Source of the DNA: Thermoplasmata archaeon
GTDB lineage: Archaea > Thermoplasmatota > Thermoplasmata > Thermoplasmatales > Thermoplasmataceae
Length of the DNA: 64,000 nucleotides
Assembly: GCA_021797355.1 (NCBI GenBank)
Contig: JAJZZX010000006.1
Span: 1-64,000, forward strand
Direction: 5' to 3'
Shown in pieces: positions 32,920 through 41,522 of the stretch. The notes under the pieces are model-generated. The model was not told where the DNA came from and made no database searches. It worked only from the letters and a program-made list of their open reading frames with translations. Every line of letters begins with the position of its first letter. Within the stretch, counting starts at the first letter, position 1. The translations under genes were made by a program, and so were the position numbers.

Positions 32920-33309
32920 TTACTTGCCTGCCAAGAGAAATTTATAACCACAAATGCGTGCATGAAAAGCTTTCACGCCCCACGGCTTGGGTTCCAATTT
33001 CTCGATTGCTGCTCCCGCCATCACGTGATTTTTGTAAACTGTTCCTATAATACCGTTCTCCCTAAATTCGACGTAGATATCTATTCCAGCTCCCTTGAAA
33101 TCACCTGCACCATCTGGAAGGAATTCTTTACTGTCAATCCCAAGCATAACTTGCGCATCCCCAAGCCTCACAATTGCCAATCTATCATCGGAGTCCTCGG
33201 GAGTTTCAAACAGAAATTCCCAACCTGCTTTTAGGAATTCTTCTTTGGATTCAAATGGGTTGTGGGTTGCCAATATGACTGATAACGCAAGAAAGGAACA
33301 TAATGTCAT
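32920..33309 (-). CDS. VOC-superfamily (glyoxalase/bleomycin-resistance-like) protein
   Basis: The 129-residue product is hydrophilic after a short hydrophobic start. It has the paired beta-alpha-beta-beta-beta units of the VOC fold: LAIVRLGDAQVMLG and GIDIYVEF, then a second unit ending EKLEPKPWGVKAFHARI. Members bind metal or sequester small drugs; which is true here is unknown. It lies just outside attR, in a gene-poor stretch. An in-frame start further in (MLGIDSK) would destroy the fold, so the first ATG is kept. Confidence 0.68.
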   Translation of the reverse strand: MTLCSFLALSVILATHNPFESKEEFLKAGWEFLFETPEDSDDRLAIVRLGDAQVMLGIDSKEFLPDGAGDFKGAGIDIYVEFRENGIIGTVYKNHVMAGAAIEKLEPKPWGVKAFHARICGYKFLLAGK

Positions 33310-33841
33310 TATTTAAAATGATGTACCTACAAACGCAATTACATCTCTTCGTGTGATTAAGGGCATTTATATGGTGATAAGCAAAAAGTCCAATATCCAG
33401 AGTGTGCCGTATGCCTACTTATTTTTGCAAGATCTGGCATTGCACTGTTTTCGTACGTGGACTTGTAAATTAAGTAAATTCTCAGTACTGACATATCAGA
33501 TAAGCAAGCAGGATTCAAAAAAAGGCACTAAATAGAAGTGTTCGATAAAGATTACATAACGGCAAAGAGCATGGGCAAGTAAACAATACTTCAGAATATG
33601 GGCTATTTGCAGAACGTTGGCCTCATGTCACTAATAAAGAAAGAGATGGGCGGATATTATACAAGGGGGGCATAGTGTTTAGTATCTAATGAGACTATTA
33701 TAAATCAGGAAATTAGAAGATGGTATAAAGTGCCGACAAGTTTAAAGTTGAAAAATTATATGTTTGAATTACAAACACTAATGCTAGACAATAAATTAAT
33801 CCGAGTAGAGTTAAAATACAGGTTTAATAAGTAGTGATTAT
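33310..33841. other. Gene-poor AT-rich stretch with one coding remnant
   Basis: About 530 bases without an intact gene. The only protein-like trace is the broken frame at 33538-33675, listed separately. No tRNA, repeat array or clear operator was seen. Confidence 0.5.
33538..33675 (+). pseudogene. Possible remnant of a winged-helix domain
   Basis: In one frame the bases read FDKDYITAKSMGK, a TAA at 33580-33582, then TILQNMGYLQNVGLMSLIKK and EMGGYYTRG to a TAG. The pattern of helix, turn, recognition helix and wing resembles the C-terminal winged helix of archaeal regulators or Fic-type proteins. There is no matching upstream part. It may be chance. Confidence 0.28.
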
Positions 33842-35068
33842 ATGACCGAATATTTAACAATAAGAAGGAACATAGATATAATATCAAATTCAGAGGAAAA
33901 GGCAATTCTTGAGCTTAATAAATATTTTAATAAGGATGATTTTTTTGTTGAGTTAAAAGATGGACTAATAGAGATTCATCTAAATGTATTGGATATCAAA
34001 TTTTTAGAGGAATTAATAACAAAAATTTCTAAAATGAACAATCTAAGAGAAAATAATATTCTAAATCAAATTTATTTGATAATTGATAGTGTCAAAAGTT
34101 ATGGTATCAAATCCGGGAAGCGTTTATATGTAAATTATAACGCAGAAAGGAAGGTAAAGGGCAGAGCCAAAAAGATTGAAGATAGAGGTATGTATTATTA
34201 TGCAAGAAATAATAATTTTTCAAAAATAAATAATGAACTGCCTATAGCTTTTGAAAATAAAATTTTATGCGGCGATTCAGAAGAAATATTGAAAAATTTG
34301 CCTGATAATTCCATAGATCTAATATTTACTTCACCACCCTATAATTTTGGTCTACAATATGAAAACAGTGAAGATGGGATAGATTGGAATAAGTATTTTG
34401 ATAAATTATTTAAAATATTTTATCAATGTATAAGAGTATTAAAATATGGAGGCAGAATTATTGTAAATGTCCAACCTTTATATTCGGATTACATACCTAT
34501 CCATCATATTATATCTAATTATTTTATGGAAAATAAACTAATATGGCGAAGCGAGATACTTTGGGAAAAGCACAATTATAATGCAAAATATACTGCTTGG
34601 GGCTCTTGGAAGAGTCCAAGCAATCCTTATCTAAAATATACCTGGGAGTATTTAGAAGTTTTTTCAAAAGGAACTCTTAAACACGAAGGTAGTAGTGAGA
34701 ACATTGACATATCAGATGAAGAATTTAAGAAATGGGTATATGCAAAATGGGAGATTGCACCAGAGAGAAATATGAATGCATTCCAACATCCTGCTATGTT
34801 TCCAGAGAAATTAGTAGAAAGAATACTTAAACTTTTTAGTTTTGAGAATGACATAATTTTAGATCCTTTTAATGGAGTGGGAACAACCACCAAAATGGCT
34901 AAACAACTGGGTAGAAGATTTTTAGGTATAGATGTATCAGAGGAGTATACAAGTAAGGCCATTGAAAGATTAAACAACGAAATAGATAATAAAGCCAAAA
35001 AAAATGATGGTAAAAAGACACATCTAAAAGAAGAAAATATCGTCCCTATCGTCCCGAAATTTGTGTAA
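33842..35068 (+). CDS. Orphan site-specific DNA methyltransferase (beta class)
   Basis: The 408-residue protein carries the catalytic motif TSPPYNF (about residues 163-169) before the AdoMet motif ILDPFNGVGTT (about 345). This order defines beta-class amino-methyltransferases; the SPPY form is common in N4-cytosine enzymes, but N6-adenine activity cannot be excluded. The first 135 residues are an unrecognised extension. The gene is far more AT-rich than the core genes (many AAT, AAA and TTT codons), pointing to recent transfer. No restriction enzyme gene is adjacent, so it looks like an orphan, perhaps the survivor of a restriction-modification system. Confidence 0.9.
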   Translation: MTEYLTIRRNIDIISNSEEKAILELNKYFNKDDFFVELKDGLIEIHLNVLDIKFLEELITKISKMNNLRENNILNQIYLIIDSVKSYGIKSGKRLYVNYNAERKVKGRAKKIEDRGMYYYARNNNFSKINNELPIAFENKILCGDSEEILKNLPDNSIDLIFTSPPYNFGLQYENSEDGIDWNKYFDKLFKIFYQCIRVLKYGGRIIVNVQPLYSDYIPIHHIISNYFMENKLIWRSEILWEKHNYNAKYTAWGSWKSPSNPYLKYTWEYLEVFSKGTLKHEGSSENIDISDEEFKKWVYAKWEIAPERNMNAFQHPAMFPEKLVERILKLFSFENDIILDPFNGVGTTTKMAKQLGRRFLGIDVSEEYTSKAIERLNNEIDNKAKKNDGKKTHLKEENIVPIVPKFV

Positions 35069-35490
35069 TTGTAAAGGATACCGATCCTGGAACGTCTTTC
35101 TAATCTCATCCATGCATTTAGAGAATCCACTCAATGTTCCAAAATATCATTTTCATCATTTCCATCTCCATGCCTATATCCACTTTCCTCAAGGATCTCT
35201 GGATCTCTATTGTGAGGATGCTCGAACACCTTCACCATTAATCTTACATCCACGGATGTCTTTTATCCATTCAGTTCACCTTATTGAGCTCCGGGCAGGC
35301 CTAGTAGACGTTCTCTTCTTTTCCACTAAATTTACCTCATGATCTAGGAATTGTCCCAGTTTTTACCACACAGGATTGAGGTCACTGTCGATAAGATTTG
35401 CTGGCCTTATTTCCATATTACAATGAGCACATTTTCATCGTGGCAAAACTTTAAATTTGTTATAATATGCTTATAACAGGTGAAGCCTAG
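35069..35490. other. Intergenic stretch with possible minus-strand coding traces
   Basis: About 420 bases. On the minus strand one frame reads KTSVDVRLMVKVFEHPHNRD and further hydrophilic residues, but it is short, lacks a start and is followed by stops. It is probably decayed sequence. A TATA-like TTATAATATG near 35459-35468 serves the next gene. Confidence 0.35.
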
Positions 35491-35859
35491 ATGGACGGAG
35501 ATCAGGATGTTGTGATGGTAACAACCAATTATGTGCCAGGAAAGAAGATAACCAAGGTTATTGGGACAATATGGGGGATTACTGTCAGAAGCAGGGGCCT
35601 TGGAGGAAACATTATGGCAGGGCTGAGGTCAATAGCCGGCGGCGAAATAAAAGAGTATTCAAAGATGCTTTCCGATGCGAGAAATACCGCAATGGAGAGA
35701 CTACGTGATGCTGCAAAACAGCTTGGAGCAAATGCTGTGGTTGAAATGAGGTTTGACTCGTCTGATATAGGCCAAGTCATGACAGAGATCGTGGCTTACG
35801 GAACTGCTGTTGTAGTATCGGATGTATCCGGAGAAGTAGAGAGAGTTTCTCTCTCCTAA
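35491..35859 (+). CDS. YbjQ/UPF0145-family protein
   Basis: The 122-residue protein matches the YbjQ (UPF0145) family. A strand (VVMVTTNYVPGKKITKVIG) leads to a Gly-rich loop (SRGLGGNIMAGLRSIAGGE) and a helix (YSKMLSDARNTAMERLRDAAK). The signature LGANAVVEMRFDSS and closing strands (IVAYGTAVVV) follow. The family forms pentamers and its function is unclear; heavy-metal binding has been suggested. The next gene starts 7 bases after its stop, implying an operon with a YhfC-like membrane protein. Confidence 0.9.
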   Translation: MDGDQDVVMVTTNYVPGKKITKVIGTIWGITVRSRGLGGNIMAGLRSIAGGEIKEYSKMLSDARNTAMERLRDAAKQLGANAVVEMRFDSSDIGQVMTEIVAYGTAVVVSDVSGEVERVSLS

Positions 35860-35866
35860 ACATTAT

Positions 35867-36571
35867 ATGGCAACGGGCGGCATCACCAAGGAATCATTGC
35901 CGAGGCTTGGGGAAAAGATAAAGGCCATAGGGCTCGGAATACTTTTCATGGTTGTAGCATTATTCGTTCAGGAAATATTCCAGAACCTGCCCCTTTTTGG
36001 CTATCTTGCGCTCAATGGCTTCAATATCAATCTCCTTTCAGAGTATGCGAACCTTGAGCTTTCATATCCTCTGGAATTTGGAATCTATCTTGGCCTGGTT
36101 GCCGCAATTATGCAAGAACTTTCAACCTACATAGCGGTAGATACTAGGAAGCGCCATTTAGCCTTCTTTATAGGGCTTGGATTTTCAGTTGTAGACATAG
36201 TAGTCTTGCTTATTGACACTATTCCGTCCGGGCTTTCAAGGCTCACAGGGCTTGCCGCTGCTGTAGTCATCCTAAATGTAGTGTCATCAATACTCTTTCA
36301 TCCGGGAACTGCCACTTTTATGAAATGGGGGAGAATCACAGGGATCGGTAGCGTGACCCTAGCGATAAGCATTGCTCTCCACACTGTTCTTGATGGGGGA
36401 GTAGCATTCCTCGACCTTTATATTGTAAGGCATCCTGGCCAGTACCATCTTGATGTTATAATCTTCTGGATCATCGCCATTTCAATTTCTATCCTGATTT
36501 TCATTGTTGGAACGAAAAAAATTAGGTCACTTACCATCGAGGAAAAGCCAGAAAAGCCTGTTGTGTTCTGA
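35867..36571 (+). CDS. YhfC-like polytopic membrane protein
   Basis: The 234-residue protein has about seven membrane helices. The motif GLVAAIMQELSTYIA matches the E-x-x-R/Y helix of YhfC-family (intramembrane-protease-like) proteins. His residues lie in later helices (ILFHPGTATFMKWG, IALHTVLDGG), where the family keeps possible metal ligands. The usual EE pair is here QE, so catalysis is doubtful. It follows the YbjQ-like gene by 7 bases. Confidence 0.72.
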   Translation: MATGGITKESLPRLGEKIKAIGLGILFMVVALFVQEIFQNLPLFGYLALNGFNINLLSEYANLELSYPLEFGIYLGLVAAIMQELSTYIAVDTRKRHLAFFIGLGFSVVDIVVLLIDTIPSGLSRLTGLAAAVVILNVVSSILFHPGTATFMKWGRITGIGSVTLAISIALHTVLDGGVAFLDLYIVRHPGQYHLDVIIFWIIAISISILIFIVGTKKIRSLTIEEKPEKPVVF

Positions 36572-36662
36572 ATAAGTACTAAAGACTTGCCAGCTTATCT
36601 TGACCTGAACAGGGCTTATATCCTAATATGGGCTATGCCCGGACGGGGGTACTGCCTGCACG

Positions 36663-37817
36663 TTGTTCTGGAAATTGCAAGATGGCATATTCAGCATAGG
36701 CCAAGAAAGGGGAATAGTGCTGACCTTCGACCTCGAGGGCAGAATCATTTTTGCCGCCCTCAATGGTTATACTGTTCGAAGGAGCCTTCTTGGAAAGTAC
36801 GTAAAGATAACACTCAGGAACAGGGAAAGAACTGTTGAACCCCTCAGGAATGATGGCATTGAGGTAGCTCTGGCGAATGTGAGGGAAACCTTGGATAGCT
36901 TCGCGGCGTCAGTTGATGACGCCAGCATAAAAGATAGGCTTGGATTCTTCCGGTCAAGAGCCAATGCAGACTGGCTTAGCCAGGATGCAATGAAGCTTGA
37001 GAGAATTTACCATGGGGGCGTTCCCATCGTCCCGCCAGACCAGTACTTTTCGCTTTACATAAGGTACACAAGGGGGTGCAGCTGGAACAGGTGCACATTC
37101 TGCAGGCTATATCCCGGGATAGAATATGGGGTACTTTCGACAAATGAGGTTGAAAACCAGATTGAAAAGCTGAAAGAAGCCCTTGGAAATGGAATGAAAT
37201 CGAGAAGGACAGTATTCATTGGTGACGCCAATGCAATCAGCACAAGAACTGACAAGCTTATTGAAACTATTGAACTCATAAGGAAAAGAATAGGACTTCC
37301 TGTGTATGCTTTTTCAGATGCCTTCACAACACCAAGGAACAAAGGGCTCAACGATTACCTGCTGCTTAGGGAAGTTGGTCTATCTAGGGTTTATGTTGGA
37401 ATCGAATCCGGAAACAGTGATATTCTTAGGATATTCAACAAGCCCATGGATCTGAACGTTGCCAGAGATGAGATAACAATCATGAAAAAGTCCGGGATCA
37501 GCGTGGGAGCAATAGTGATGTCTGGTGCTGGGGGAAAGAGGTTTTATGAACAACACCTCTCCGGAACGGTAGATTTTCTCAGCTCCCTTCCCCTTGGACG
37601 CGGCGATATTGTTTACGTATCCCCACTGGTAGTGCATCCCGATTCGAATTACAGCAGCATCGCTGCTGAAATGGGCCTGGGCATAATGACAGAAGAAGAG
37701 AATCTGGAACAGACAATAATTATGAGAAACATGCTTCGTGAGAAATGGAAGGGGACTCACGGTGAATACCCTGAATTTCCCATCGCACCATACCTTCTGG
37801 CTGAATCAATTTATTGA
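36663..37817 (+). CDS. Radical-SAM protein with CX4CX2C cluster motif
   Basis: The 384-residue protein has a radical-SAM TIM barrel. Its cluster Cys are at about 139, 144 and 147 in YTRGCSWNRCTFCRLYPG, an accepted variant (CX4CX2C) seen in uncharacterised radical-SAM families. Later landmarks are FIGDANAIS, YAFSDAFTTP and YVGIESGNSDIL (SAM-binding beta-strand). The first 110 residues form a separate N-terminal region. The TTG at 36663 was taken as start with a TTATAT box about 40 bases upstream; a TTG four codons on is equally possible. Substrate unknown. Confidence 0.82.
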   Translation: MFWKLQDGIFSIGQERGIVLTFDLEGRIIFAALNGYTVRRSLLGKYVKITLRNRERTVEPLRNDGIEVALANVRETLDSFAASVDDASIKDRLGFFRSRANADWLSQDAMKLERIYHGGVPIVPPDQYFSLYIRYTRGCSWNRCTFCRLYPGIEYGVLSTNEVENQIEKLKEALGNGMKSRRTVFIGDANAISTRTDKLIETIELIRKRIGLPVYAFSDAFTTPRNKGLNDYLLLREVGLSRVYVGIESGNSDILRIFNKPMDLNVARDEITIMKKSGISVGAIVMSGAGGKRFYEQHLSGTVDFLSSLPLGRGDIVYVSPLVVHPDSNYSSIAAEMGLGIMTEEENLEQTIIMRNMLREKWKGTHGEYPEFPIAPYLLAESIY

Positions 37818-38500
37818 TGCCCTTCACCTTTAAGCGGGACAATAGACAAATTATTAGTCCGAATCAGGCATATCCATTCATGGCAGACATTGAATCTTTG
37901 AGAAAGATGGTTACCGAATGGCTTTCTGATGGGAAGGAAGATGCCAAGAGCCTTGTAGGGTTACCATGGAAACTCAGGTGGGACCAGTGGCACCTGATCC
38001 TTGAGAATGAGAAGATACCGTTTGCCTTCCTGGTGGGATTTCATGAAGAAGCGCTCCACATAACAGTGAGAACGGGCATTGAGACCGCTGTGCTTGAAAA
38101 TCAACAGAGGCTTGCCATATACCGTGTGCTCCTTATTCTAAACCAGAGGATCGATCTTGCCAAGTTTATGATTTTCGGCATTAATGAGGAGATAATAGCC
38201 AGGGTAGACCTTGCCACAGATGGGCTTGAGAAGAGCCAGTTCAACCTAGCCCTGAATATACTTCTTTCATCTCTTTACCTGATGGTGCAGGCATTGCATC
38301 TTGAGGAGGAGTTCAACCAGCAGGTGAGCAACCGGATGATGCTAATGATACAGGACCTTATATCACAGGGCAAATCAAGGGAGGAGATTCTTCAGTTCAT
38401 GACAAATAACCTGGGAATAAACCAGCAGGACGCTGAAAAGATACTGAATGAGATAATGCCCCAGGGCAGGGGAAAGGAAACGGAATCAATGTATGGATGA
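37814..38500 (+). CDS. Unknown protein with YbjN/secretion-chaperone-like fold
   Basis: Residues 23-155 follow the pattern of small YbjN or type III secretion chaperone-like domains. An N-terminal helix (ADIESLRKMVTEWLSDG) is followed by strands (WHLILENEKIPFAFLVGF, LHITVRTGIE) and helices (QQRLAIYRVLLILNQR). The C-terminal 60 residues are helical and amphipathic with a UBA-like turn (SREEILQFMTNNLGINQQDAEKILNEI). The start at 37814 overlaps the radical-SAM stop. ATG 37880 (MADIESL) gives a cleaner N-terminus. Function unknown. Confidence 0.62.
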   Translation: MMPFTFKRDNRQIISPNQAYPFMADIESLRKMVTEWLSDGKEDAKSLVGLPWKLRWDQWHLILENEKIPFAFLVGFHEEALHITVRTGIETAVLENQQRLAIYRVLLILNQRIDLAKFMIFGINEEIIARVDLATDGLEKSQFNLALNILLSSLYLMVQALHLEEEFNQQVSNRMMLMIQDLISQGKSREEILQFMTNNLGINQQDAEKILNEIMPQGRGKETESMYG

Positions 38501-38501
38501 T

Positions 38502-39650
38502 CTATCCTATTTTTCTGATAAATTCCTCCAGCGCAGATATTCCTTCCCTTATTGTGGCTTCGTCAGTGGCAAATGAAAGCCTGAAATGACCCTCGCCCTG
38601 ATTACCAAATGCAGACCCGGGCGTTATTACAATCCCGCTGCTCTCCAGGGCATTCTCGCAAAAGTCCTCACTGTTTAGATCGGCGTCATATTTTACGAAC
38701 GCGTAAAATGCGCCCTCTGGCTTTCTCATGTGCATATTTGAGGAATTTGATATTAGTTCCAGCACTATGTCACGCCTCTTCCGGAATGTTTCCAGAAACT
38801 TTCTGGGTGTCTCCCTGTCCTTTAGCGCTGCCAGGGCGCCATACTGAGAAATAGAAGTTGCGCACGTGATAGTCTGCTGCTGTACCTTGTTCCCGGCCTT
38901 GATTATCTGCTCTGGCGCCACCATGTAGCCAAGCCTCCAGCCCGTCATTGCATAGCTCTTTGAGAAGCCGGAAAGAGTGATTGTTCTCTCGAACATTTCC
39001 GGAATGCTGGCAGGGGAAAACATGCTGCCCTCATATATGAGGTCCTCGTAGATTTCGTCACTCAGAAGGTAGAGATTGTGCTTTATGGCAAAATCTGCAA
39101 GGCTCCTCAGGGATTTCTCGGTATATACCTTACCGGTGGGATTTGTCGGATTACTGAGTATTATCATTCTTGTACGTGGAGTAACAAGTTTCTCCATTGC
39201 ATCAAGATCAAGGTCATAATTACTGTCAGTCCTCACTGTAAGTACCTTTCCGCCATAAAGGCGGACAATGTCTGGATATGAAAGATAATAAGGTTCCGGG
39301 ATTATGACCTCGTCCCCCGGATTGACGAGTACCATTACGGCAATGTTTATGGCGAATTTTGTTGGCGTTATCAGTACGTTTCCCGCCTTTGCGTCAATTC
39401 TGTTGAACTGCTTCTCCTTCAACGCCACAGCTTCCCTTAGTTCAGGTATGCCTGCGGACGGAGTGTAGTGGGTTTTTCCGTGCCTGGCAGCCTCAAAGGC
39501 TGCTTCTATGATCCCGGATGGCGTATCGAAGTCAGGCTCGCCAATTCCAAAGTTGAAAACTTTCTTTCCAGCACGTTTCATTTCAGCTGCCCTGTTGCTA
39601 GCTGAAACACTCTTGGACTCTCCAATTGCAGCAAGCCTTGATGCCAACAT
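38502..39650 (-). CDS. aspC: Class I/II pyridoxal-phosphate aminotransferase (aspartate type)
   Basis: The 382-residue fold type I enzyme has GIGEPDFDTP and HYTPSAGIPELREA at the start, the Asn that holds PLP in SNPTNPTGKVY, and the Asp/Tyr pair in LLSDEIYEDLIY. The Schiff-base Lys lies in TLSGFSKSYAMTGWRLGY and the carboxylate-binding Arg in FRLSFAT. It moves amino groups between an amino acid (probably aspartate) and 2-oxoglutarate; exact specificity is not readable. It is convergent with the gene ending at 38500. Confidence 0.9.
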   Translation of the reverse strand: MLASRLAAIGESKSVSASNRAAEMKRAGKKVFNFGIGEPDFDTPSGIIEAAFEAARHGKTHYTPSAGIPELREAVALKEKQFNRIDAKAGNVLITPTKFAINIAVMVLVNPGDEVIIPEPYYLSYPDIVRLYGGKVLTVRTDSNYDLDLDAMEKLVTPRTRMIILSNPTNPTGKVYTEKSLRSLADFAIKHNLYLLSDEIYEDLIYEGSMFSPASIPEMFERTITLSGFSKSYAMTGWRLGYMVAPEQIIKAGNKVQQQTITCATSISQYGALAALKDRETPRKFLETFRKRRDIVLELISNSSNMHMRKPEGAFYAFVKYDADLNSEDFCENALESSGIVITPGSAFGNQGEGHFRLSFATDEATIREGISALEEFIRKIG

Positions 39651-39717
39651 CTCATCTTGATCGGCTTTACAAATATATTATTATCAGTGTTACATCCGAC
39701 TAAATACCGGTAGTTAA

Positions 39718-40776
39718 ATGATCAACAGAGAACTCTCAAGCTCAATTAAGGCTCTGATGCCCGCAAAACCGCGATCATCGGATCCAGACAAACCCGTATC
39801 AATGTGGCGGGAAAGAGATCGGCTAAGAGGATTTCCTGAGACCACCATGGTGGTCATTTTCAGGACAACAGGATGCTCGTGGTATAATTTTTCCTCTTGC
39901 TCAATGTGCGGTTACTTCAACGATGTAGCATCTAACGTTGGCGTTGATAATCTTAAGAAGCAAATTGATTCCGCAATATCAGCACTGGGGTATGTGAGGG
40001 TCCTAAAGGTGTTTACCTCCGGCAGCTTTCTCGACCCAATTGAATTTCATCCAGAAGCTAGGGATTATTTCTTCAGGAAGCTTCAGGGCAGGATTGACAA
40101 ACTGCTCATTGAATCAAGGACAGAATACATCAGGAAGGACAATATAGAATCAATAAAGGATTATGGGATACCGGTCAGAATTGCAATCGGCCTGGAAAGC
40201 GCAAATGATGATATCATTATGAACTCAATCAATAAGGGAAGCTCCTTTTCAAAATTCACTGCTGCTGCAAAAGTGGCAAAAAACCTGGGTTTTGAGTTGA
40301 GGACTTACCTTCTCTTCAAACCACTATTCCTGTCTGAAAAAGCCGCAATTTCTGACATGTTGTTTTCAATCGAAAAGGCAATGCCCCACTCCACCGACAT
40401 ATCCATCAACCCGATGAATATCCAGAGGCATACCCTTGTAGAGAAAATGTGGAAGAAGGGTCTTTACAGGCTTCCAAGGCTATGGAGCCTGGCAAATATC
40501 CTCATAAAGGGATCGGATATGGGCGCCAGTGTTGTTTCCTATCCAACAGGCGGAAACAAGGAGAGGGGAATTCACAACGAGGATCGGGGGCCTGAGCTCC
40601 TAAACCTCATATATGATTCATCACTTAAACAGAATTTCTCTGACCTCAGAGCATATTATGAGAAGTCTGACCTAAGAGAATACTATGAGTATCTTGATGC
40701 GGAGGATGTCAACATGTTCCAGCCAGACTATGACAGGCTTCTTGACAGGGTCGTCCAGTCCTCCTCCTGGATCTGA
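39718..40776 (+). CDS. raSEA: Archaeosine synthase radical-SAM subunit (RaSEA-like)
   Basis: The 352-residue radical-SAM protein of Elp3-related type has cluster Cys at 53, 61 and 64 in FRTTGCSWYNFSSCSMCGYFND, which is close to the RaSEA consensus. Further landmarks are FTSGSFLDPIEF, LIESRTEYIRKDNI and RIAIGLESANDDI. RaSEA works with ArcS to turn a lysine-modified preQ0 base in archaeal tRNA into archaeosine. No arcS gene is seen in this window. Family assignment is from motif recognition; another Elp3-like tRNA enzyme is the main alternative. Confidence 0.82.
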   Translation: MINRELSSSIKALMPAKPRSSDPDKPVSMWRERDRLRGFPETTMVVIFRTTGCSWYNFSSCSMCGYFNDVASNVGVDNLKKQIDSAISALGYVRVLKVFTSGSFLDPIEFHPEARDYFFRKLQGRIDKLLIESRTEYIRKDNIESIKDYGIPVRIAIGLESANDDIIMNSINKGSSFSKFTAAAKVAKNLGFELRTYLLFKPLFLSEKAAISDMLFSIEKAMPHSTDISINPMNIQRHTLVEKMWKKGLYRLPRLWSLANILIKGSDMGASVVSYPTGGNKERGIHNEDRGPELLNLIYDSSLKQNFSDLRAYYEKSDLREYYEYLDAEDVNMFQPDYDRLLDRVVQSSSWI

Positions 40777-40779
40777 TCA

Positions 40780-41448
40780 TCATTCGAACCCATAGAGGCC
40801 CGAACTGGAAGTGGCGTCATGGCCTTCTCTGGATATGGAGGATTTTACGTCGTTCTCCTCCATGGCGGCATCAATCTTCTTTGCGCATTCAATTGCCCTT
40901 GAGACAAGGATCTCCCAGTATCTTTGGGCCTCTGATAGCGGTATTTCCTCTGTTACGAGGTCTGTGCCGCCAAATTTGATCACATAACCTGAGTATTGCT
41001 TGCCGGTCTTTGACTCCATCATCTTCATGTAGGATGCAAGCTGCATCTTGTGGTAGTCCTCAATACGGTCTGAGCTGGTGGAGCTCTTCAGTTCCAGAAT
41101 TTCCTGTCTCTCTTCATGAAGAAGATCGATCACCCCTACCAAATTTATGCTTTCAAATCCCATATACTGCCACCGATAGGGAATTGAGAAATACATCCTG
41201 TATTCTGGCACATACCCCTGATTCTTCACCAAATTCTGGACATAAGAATGAAGGGCACTGCCACGAAGCATATTCAGTTTGTCCCTGAATGTTTCTTCCA
41301 CGAGACCAAGTTTCCTCTTCACCTCCTGATCCACGCTGAAAGATAAGCCACTGACACTGAGCCGGTTCACGGGGATTGGCTTCCCAGCATATGGTTTGCC
41401 CTGCACGACATCCCTGAAGAGTTTGTCAATCTCGTCTCTTCTGGACAT
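40780..41448 (-). CDS. PD-(D/E)XK nuclease-superfamily protein
   Basis: The 222-residue protein has the Cas4/RecB-like nuclease core. A Gly-His region (MLRGSALHSYVQNLV) is followed by the catalytic Asp in LVGVIDLLHE, the E-x-K in EILELKSST and the helix YHKMQLASYMKMM with the conserved Gln. No C-terminal Cys cluster is present, unlike Cas4. The start was set at ATG 41448 because a minus-strand TATA-like TTTTTATTC (41468-41476) lies about 25 bases upstream; the frame is open further up to 41481. It may be a DNA repair exonuclease; substrate unknown. Confidence 0.8.
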   Translation of the reverse strand: MSRRDEIDKLFRDVVQGKPYAGKPIPVNRLSVSGLSFSVDQEVKRKLGLVEETFRDKLNMLRGSALHSYVQNLVKNQGYVPEYRMYFSIPYRWQYMGFESINLVGVIDLLHEERQEILELKSSTSSDRIEDYHKMQLASYMKMMESKTGKQYSGYVIKFGGTDLVTEEIPLSEAQRYWEILVSRAIECAKKIDAAMEENDVKSSISREGHDATSSSGLYGFE

Positions 41449-41522
41449 TTGGCATGTTAGGCTTTGGAGAATAAAAAACATGTCCTAAACTTGATCTTCC
41501 ATTTGGGGCTGACAAATGTATT

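Noticed and set aside
33353-33535. 60-codon plus-strand frame
   Set aside because: Cys/aromatic-rich random-looking sequence with no start signal.
35061-35342. 93-codon plus-strand frame after the methyltransferase
   Set aside because: His-rich, low-complexity translation without start signal; the minus strand looks slightly more coding but is also broken.
38498-38516. Third copy of the tRNA-Cys attachment repeat
   Set aside because: CTATCCTATTTTT resembles the repeat only in part and lacks the CCTACC half.
40780-41448. Second Cas4 candidate
   Set aside because: It has the nuclease core but no Cys cluster, so it was left as a general PD-(D/E)XK protein.
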